Assembly: GCA_017694215.1 (NCBI GenBank)
Contig: JADIND010000073.1
Span: forward strand, 1 to 15,864
DNA: 15,864 nucleotides
DNA from: Candidatus Scatousia excrementipullorum
GTDB lineage: Bacteria; Cyanobacteriota; Vampirovibrionia; Gastranaerophilales; Gastranaerophilaceae
Reading direction: 5' to 3'
Numbering within the stretch: the first letter of the stretch is position 1; each line of letters begins with the position of its first letter. The translations under genes and the position numbers were made by a program. The notes beneath the pieces were generated by a model. That model was not told the origin of the DNA and made no database searches. It was given only the letters and a program-made list of their open reading frames with translations. Positions 12,233 to 15,864 of this stretch are shown one piece after another.

Positions 12233-13981
12233 TTAATTATTTGTTTTAGCAGGTACAACTTTATCAGGTTTTAAATTCATCATTCTTGCAATCTGGGCTG
12301 CAACCTCGTGGAATACAGGACCGGCAACGGTATTTCCCCAGATAGCCCCGACTTTTGCACTGTCAACCATAACATATATCAAAACCTGCGGGTCGCTTGC
12401 CGGCAGATACCCGATAGTAGAAGTGTACATATAAGGGGTATATCCGGACGAATTTTCTTTAGGTTTACGGGATGTGCCTGTTTTTGCCGCAACATTGTAG
12501 TTATCCATTTTTATGACAGAGCGGCCGTTATTGACACTTCTTGCAAGCAATCTTGTAATTACATCGGCTGTCATCTGCGAAACAACCTGCGTTCTGTGAA
12601 CCTTTACGGCTTCTTCTTCAGGCGAATATTTTATAACATGTGGAGTAACCCTGACCCCGCCGTTTGCAAGAGCCTGAACAGCCGAAATCATCTGCATTGC
12701 AGTAACAGAGGTTCCGTATCCGTATGCCATTGTCGCATGGATTCCCTGATCCCAGTTATTCCAGTAAGGCAACAGTCCTGAAGACTCGCCCGGCAAATCA
12801 ATACCGGTTTTAGAACCATAACCGAATTTTTTCAGCATATCATAAAACTCTTTCGGCGTCATAGTTTTAGCAACATTTATAGAACCTATATTGCTGGAGT
12901 GCTCAAAAAGATACTCCAGAGAAATTTCACCCGGGTAAGGGTGGACGTCATAATCATAGTTTTTGATTTCCCATTTTCCTATTGTAGTTTTCCCCGTATC
13001 AAGAATTTTTGAATGTTCATTAATTTTGCCAAGTTCCATAGCACTGGCCACGGTAACTATTTTGAATGTTGACCCCGGAGGGAATACATCCGTCAATGTC
13101 CAATTTTTAATTAAATCCGGAGAAGCATTTCTGAAATTATTAGGATCGTATGTCGGATAAACCGCATAAGCAAGGATTTCCCCGTTTTTAGGATTCATTA
13201 CAATAACAGTTCCTCTCAATGCTTCTTTTTCATCAACCATTTTCTGCAATTCTTTTTCGCATATATGCTGAATTGCAGCATCTATAGTTAGCGTAACATC
13301 CTGACCTTTCGGATTTGTAGCCGTTGCAACGGGATCTGTCATAAAGTCATAAATAATTTTCCCTTTTTGCGTACGCTGAAATTTCACTGTATTTTCAACA
13401 TGTTCAAGTTTATCTTTTTCCGTGTATTCAACACCGTTTGCGATATCAGCATCAAAATTATAATACCCCAGAACATGTGCTGCCAGAGAACCTTGAGGAT
13501 ACTCTCTCGTATTTTTTTTATCAAGACTTATCGCCCTTAAATGAAGTTGAGAAATTTCCTTGGCTGTATTTCTGTCAACATCTTTTTTTACGGCTATAAT
13601 TTGATTCTGGCTGTTTAACTTTTTCAAAAGCTGTTCTTTTGGGATTTTTAAGATAGGAGCAAGCTGTTTTGCAATAACTTCAGGTGACGAGTCATCTTCG
13701 TCATAATCAGCACGCCTAGCAAAAACATTATAAAAAACTTTATCGGTAGCAAGCTTAATTCCGTTTCTGTCGTAAATATCACCGCGAACTGCAAAATTCT
13801 GCCCCGCACGCTGATTTCTCGCTTTAACTCTATATTTTTTTATATCAATTACCTGTATAAAAAATAAATATATAATTAAAGCGACGGCAAAAAGAATAAA
13901 TAAAATATAAAGCCAGCTCAATATTCTGTCAAAGCTTTTCAATCTTTTATCGGCTGCCTTCTCCTTACGTCTTTCTCTCAC
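12233..13981 (-). CDS. Class B penicillin-binding protein (FtsI/PBP2-type transpeptidase)
   Basis: This inner-membrane transpeptidase cross-links peptidoglycan stem peptides, probably at the septum. From the GTG start at 13981 it has 582 residues: a basic cytoplasmic tail (RERRKEKAADKR), one membrane segment (about 20-45), a dimerisation domain starting RGDIYDRNG, and the transpeptidase domain with STFK (catalytic Ser304), SSN (362-364) and KTGTS (500-504). I prefer the GTG because GGGAG lies seven bases upstream. An ATG 54 bases further upstream (14035) has no ribosome-binding site, would add MYMCIIPCDK and similar residues before the basic tail, and overlaps promoter-like sequence. It heads the cluster with murE and the nagA-like gene, the usual ftsI-murE order, and diverges from efp. 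Confidence 0.93.
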   Translation of the reverse strand: MRERRKEKAADKRLKSFDRILSWLYILFILFAVALIIYLFFIQVIDIKKYRVKARNQRAGQNFAVRGDIYDRNGIKLATDKVFYNVFARRADYDEDDSSPEVIAKQLAPILKIPKEQLLKKLNSQNQIIAVKKDVDRNTAKEISQLHLRAISLDKKNTREYPQGSLAAHVLGYYNFDADIANGVEYTEKDKLEHVENTVKFQRTQKGKIIYDFMTDPVATATNPKGQDVTLTIDAAIQHICEKELQKMVDEKEALRGTVIVMNPKNGEILAYAVYPTYDPNNFRNASPDLIKNWTLTDVFPPGSTFKIVTVASAMELGKINEHSKILDTGKTTIGKWEIKNYDYDVHPYPGEISLEYLFEHSSNIGSINVAKTMTPKEFYDMLKKFGYGSKTGIDLPGESSGLLPYWNNWDQGIHATMAYGYGTSVTAMQMISAVQALANGGVRVTPHVIKYSPEEEAVKVHRTQVVSQMTADVITRLLARSVNNGRSVIKMDNYNVAAKTGTSRKPKENSSGYTPYMYTSTIGYLPASDPQVLIYVMVDSAKVGAIWGNTVAGPVFHEVAAQIARMMNLKPDKVVPAKTNN

Positions 13982-14105
13982 CTTTTTTCTCCCTGTAAAT
14001 AAAATTTTATCACAAGGAATTATGCACATATACAAATATTAACTAATCTTAACGCATATTTAAATCCCAAAATGTTAATATCGGCTTTAAAATTGTTACA
14101 AATAT

Positions 14106-14133
14106 TTGAAGTTTTCTATCTTTATGCTACCAT
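14106..14133 (+). promoter_or_regulatory. Extended -10 promoter of efp
   Basis: TTGAAG (14106-14111), a 16-base spacer and TACCAT (14128-14133) preceded by TGC give an extended -10 promoter. The predicted start near 14140 leaves a leader of about 37 bases before the efp ATG. Confidence 0.55.
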
Positions 14134-14176
14134 TGTAAATAAAACAGATGATTATTATTATAATAAGGGGAAAAAT

Positions 14177-14734
14177 ATGATTTCAGTAAACGATTTCAAA
14201 ACAGGTTTAACTTTAGAATTAGACAACGGCTTGTGGTCAGTTGTTGAATTCTTACACGTTAAACCGGGTAAAGGTGCTGCGTTTGTAAGATCAAAACTAA
14301 AAAACGTAGAAACAGGGCAGGTTGTTGAAAAAACATTCCGTGCCGGTGAAAAAGTTGCAAAAGCAACTCTTGACAGACGTGAAATGCAATACCTTTACAA
14401 AGAAGGATCCGATTATGTTATGATGGACAATGAAACTTATGAACAGTTACAGGTTCCTGAAGACCATATCGGTGACGGTAAAAAATATTTAAAAGAAAAC
14501 ATGGTTGTCCAGATACTTCTGCATGACGGAAGAATTATCGGGGTCGATATTCCTGCTCACGTTGAACTTGAAGTTGTCGACACTCCTCCTGCAGAAAAGG
14601 GCAACACTGCTCAGGGCGGTTCAAAACCTGCAACTCTTGAAACCGGTGCAGTCGTTAATGTTCCGTTCTTTATCTCTAACGGGGATAAAATTCGTGTCGA
14701 TACAAGATCTAATGAATACCTCGACAGAGTGTAG
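14177..14734 (+). CDS. efp: Elongation factor P
   Basis: This 185-residue translation factor relieves ribosomes stalled at polyproline stretches. The start at 14177 follows AAGGGG with seven bases spacing and gives the conserved MISVNDFKTGLTLELD N-terminus. A longer frame from 14072 would add about 35 non-conserved residues across the promoter. The domain I loop HVKPGKGAAFVRSK carries Lys32, the counterpart of the Lys modified in E. coli. The OB domains follow, ending in the conserved region SNGDKIRVDTRSNEYLDRV. It precedes accB by 79 bases; efp next to accB is also the cyanobacterial order, as I recall it. No EpmA/EpmB-type modification gene is in view. Confidence 0.97.
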   Translation: MISVNDFKTGLTLELDNGLWSVVEFLHVKPGKGAAFVRSKLKNVETGQVVEKTFRAGEKVAKATLDRREMQYLYKEGSDYVMMDNETYEQLQVPEDHIGDGKKYLKENMVVQILLHDGRIIGVDIPAHVELEVVDTPPAEKGNTAQGGSKPATLETGAVVNVPFFISNGDKIRVDTRSNEYLDRV

Positions 14735-14755
14735 TTTTATAATGTATGCAGTATT

Positions 14756-14779
14756 TGAAGGGTAAGCAGTTACCCTTCA
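14756..14779 (+). other. Perfect hairpin between efp and accB
   Basis: TGAAGGGTAA (14756-14765), loop GCAG, TTACCCTTCA (14770-14779) is a flawless 10-bp stem. It is followed by TCTACTC, not a T-run, so it is more likely an mRNA processing or stability element between efp and accB than a terminator. Confidence 0.6.
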
Positions 14780-14813
14780 TCTACTCTATATACGAAAAAG
14801 AAAGGCAATATAA

Positions 14814-15263
14814 ATGAAATTTGATATAGAATACGTTGAAAAATTAGCTAAAGTTCTGGCGGATAATTCGTTAACCGAAATATCGCTTGAAGACGGCGAA
14901 CAGGCTATTACACTGAGAAAAGAAGTTATGGCTCTTGCAGCAGCCCCTGTGCCTGCCGCAGCTCCGCAAACAACAGCAGCTCCGGCATCAGCCGAACAAC
15001 CTGCTGCATCTGCAGAACCTGCTAAAAAAGGCAAACCTATTACATCTCCGATGGTCGGAACATTCTATTCCGCTCCGTCGCCGGATGCAAAACCTTTTGT
15101 TGAAGTAGGTCAGACTATTTCTCAGGGTGATGTTGTTTGTATCGTTGAAGCTATGAAATTAATGAATGAAATTGAAGCCGAATGTTCCGGTAAAATCGTT
15201 GAAATTTGTGTTAAAGACGGTCAGCCTGTCGAATTCGGTCAGGTTTTAATGTATGTAGAATAA
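14814..15263 (+). CDS. accB: Acetyl-CoA carboxylase biotin carboxyl carrier protein
   Basis: This 149-residue cytosolic carrier bears the biotin that shuttles CO2 from biotin carboxylase to the carboxyltransferase in the first step of fatty acid synthesis. An N-terminal helical domain (about 1-37) is joined by an Ala/Pro-rich flexible linker (about 40-75) to the biotinyl domain (about 76-149). The biotinylation motif VEAMKLMNEI places biotin on Lys115, and SPMVGTFYSAPSPDAKPF is the usual domain start with its thumb segment. AAAGG lies about ten bases before the ATG. It is followed by accC after a 77-base gap that contains a strong hairpin. Confidence 0.97.
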   Translation: MKFDIEYVEKLAKVLADNSLTEISLEDGEQAITLRKEVMALAAAPVPAAAPQTTAAPASAEQPAASAEPAKKGKPITSPMVGTFYSAPSPDAKPFVEVGQTISQGDVVCIVEAMKLMNEIEAECSGKIVEICVKDGQPVEFGQVLMYVE

Positions 15264-15300
15264 AGTGAAAGGTGAAGCTCTATGCTTCACTTTTTCACCT
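15263..15300 (+). terminator. Hairpin with T-run between accB and accC (partial terminator)
   Basis: GTGAAGC (15272-15278), loop TCTAT, GCTTCAC (15284-15290) is followed by TTTTT, and A-T/G-T pairs can extend the stem outward. The same DNA has a competing pairing, AAAGGTGAA with TTCACCTTT (15294-15302). It begins at the accB stop. Since accB and accC are normally co-transcribed, it probably lowers rather than abolishes accC expression. Confidence 0.6.
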
Positions 15301-15340
15301 TTTCTCAAGAAGTATGAATTTTGACAAGGGATAGAGGAAA

Positions 15341-15864
15341 ATGTTTAAAAAAGTATTAATAGCAAACCGTGGCGAAATTGCAGTCAGAATTATAAGAGCC
15401 TGCAGAGAAATCGGAATTCCTACAGTAGCAATTTATTCTCAGGCTGATGCTAATTCACTCCACGTAAGACTCGCAACAGAAGCTTATTGTATTGGACCCG
15501 CTCAAAGTGCCAAAAGTTATTTGAGTATTCCTGCAATAATTTCGGCAGCTCTGGTTTCAGGTGCAGATGCAATCCATCCGGGCTATGGTTTTATGTCGGA
15601 AAGAGCTGATTTTGCAGAAATTTGTGCAAAACACGGCATAAAATTTATTGGTCCTACGGCTGAAGCTATGAAAAAAATGGGCGACAAAGCTACTGCCCGT
15701 AAAACTATGATTGAAAATAACGTTCCGGTTACTCCCGGAACCGGAATTTTAAAAACACCGGAAGAAGTCAAAGAGTTTGCAAGAAAAGCAGGTTATCCTA
15801 TTATTCTTAAAGCAACAGCCGGCGGCGGCGGCAAAGGGATGAGAATAGTTAGAAACGATGATGA
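15341..15864 (+). CDS. accC: Biotin carboxylase subunit of acetyl-CoA carboxylase (5' part, cut by window end)
   Basis: The first 174 codons are present and the gene runs off the window. The enzyme uses ATP and bicarbonate to carboxylate the biotin on AccB. The sequence starts MFKKVLIANRGEIAVRIIRA, the conserved N-terminal biotin carboxylase domain. It continues with DAIHPGYGFMSER (most enzymes have Leu for this Met), FIGPTAEAMKKMGDKATAR and the ATP-grasp region ILKATAGGGGKGMRIV, whose glycine-rich loop closes over ATP. AGAGG lies just before the ATG. It is co-directional with accB. Confidence 0.96.
   Translation, partial: MFKKVLIANRGEIAVRIIRACREIGIPTVAIYSQADANSLHVRLATEAYCIGPAQSAKSYLSIPAIISAALVSGADAIHPGYGFMSERADFAEICAKHGIKFIGPTAEAMKKMGDKATARKTMIENNVPVTPGTGILKTPEEVKEFARKAGYPIILKATAGGGGKGMRIVRNDD

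Noticed and set aside
14072..14176. N-terminal extension of efp from an upstream ATG
   Set aside because: It crosses the extended -10 promoter, the added residues are not EF-P-like, and the ATG at 14177 has a good ribosome-binding site.

Overview
The window is AT-rich chromosomal DNA. It most likely comes from a non-photosynthetic, anaerobic relative of cyanobacteria (Vampirovibrionia/'Melainabacteria', probably gut Gastranaerophilales). The strongest hint is two prepilin-like genes sharing the N-terminus FTLAEVLITLGIIGIV, which I associate with that group. Weaker support comes from an efp-accB-accC order as in cyanobacteria, an E. coli-type oxygen-labile-looking IlvD and a meso-diaminopimelate-type MurE. 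The taxonomy is an inference.

Layout. 1-231: a minus-strand tRNA operon (fMet-Asp-Phe) with a recognisable promoter. 339-1513: an XRE repressor diverging from a prepilin-like gene. 1537-2649: a minus-strand rpmH-rnpA operon ending in an unrecognised gene. 2747-3553: proC with a clear terminator. 3585-4154: the C-terminal remnant of a prepilin gene. 4289-5620: an unrecognised membrane-anchored protein whose C-terminal half carries protein-kinase-fold signatures. 5617-6768: a GlcF/HdrD-type iron-sulfur protein. 6799-7086: a short prepilin with only the N-terminal part. 7231-7449: a small helix-turn-helix-like protein. 7446-9436: an XRE regulator followed by ilvD. 9437-9656: intergenic DNA with a consensus promoter and a terminator on the plus strand, a candidate small RNA. 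9657-13981: a minus-strand ftsI-like - murE - nagA-like cell-wall cluster. 14177-15864: efp, accB and the start of accC.

Functionally the window mixes housekeeping genes (translation initiation and tRNAs, RNase P, EF-P, acetyl-CoA carboxylase, proline and branched-chain amino acid synthesis) with a peptidoglycan block: FtsI/PBP2 cross-linking, MurE mDAP addition, and a NagA-like enzyme that may recycle amino sugars. Accessory material lies between 3.5 and 7.5 kb: broken prepilins, the kinase-like protein and the small regulator.

The most interesting observations are two short palindromic repeat-like segments that appear inserted in frame inside protein-coding genes (nagA-like at 9900-9971, glcF-like at 6016-6090). 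This resembles Rickettsia palindromic elements. A related palindrome lies in the nagA leader. Other leads are the candidate small RNA at about 9542-9645, the kinase-like protein, and the possibility that one prepilin gene was split into N- and C-terminal pieces by about 2.6 kb of inserted DNA.
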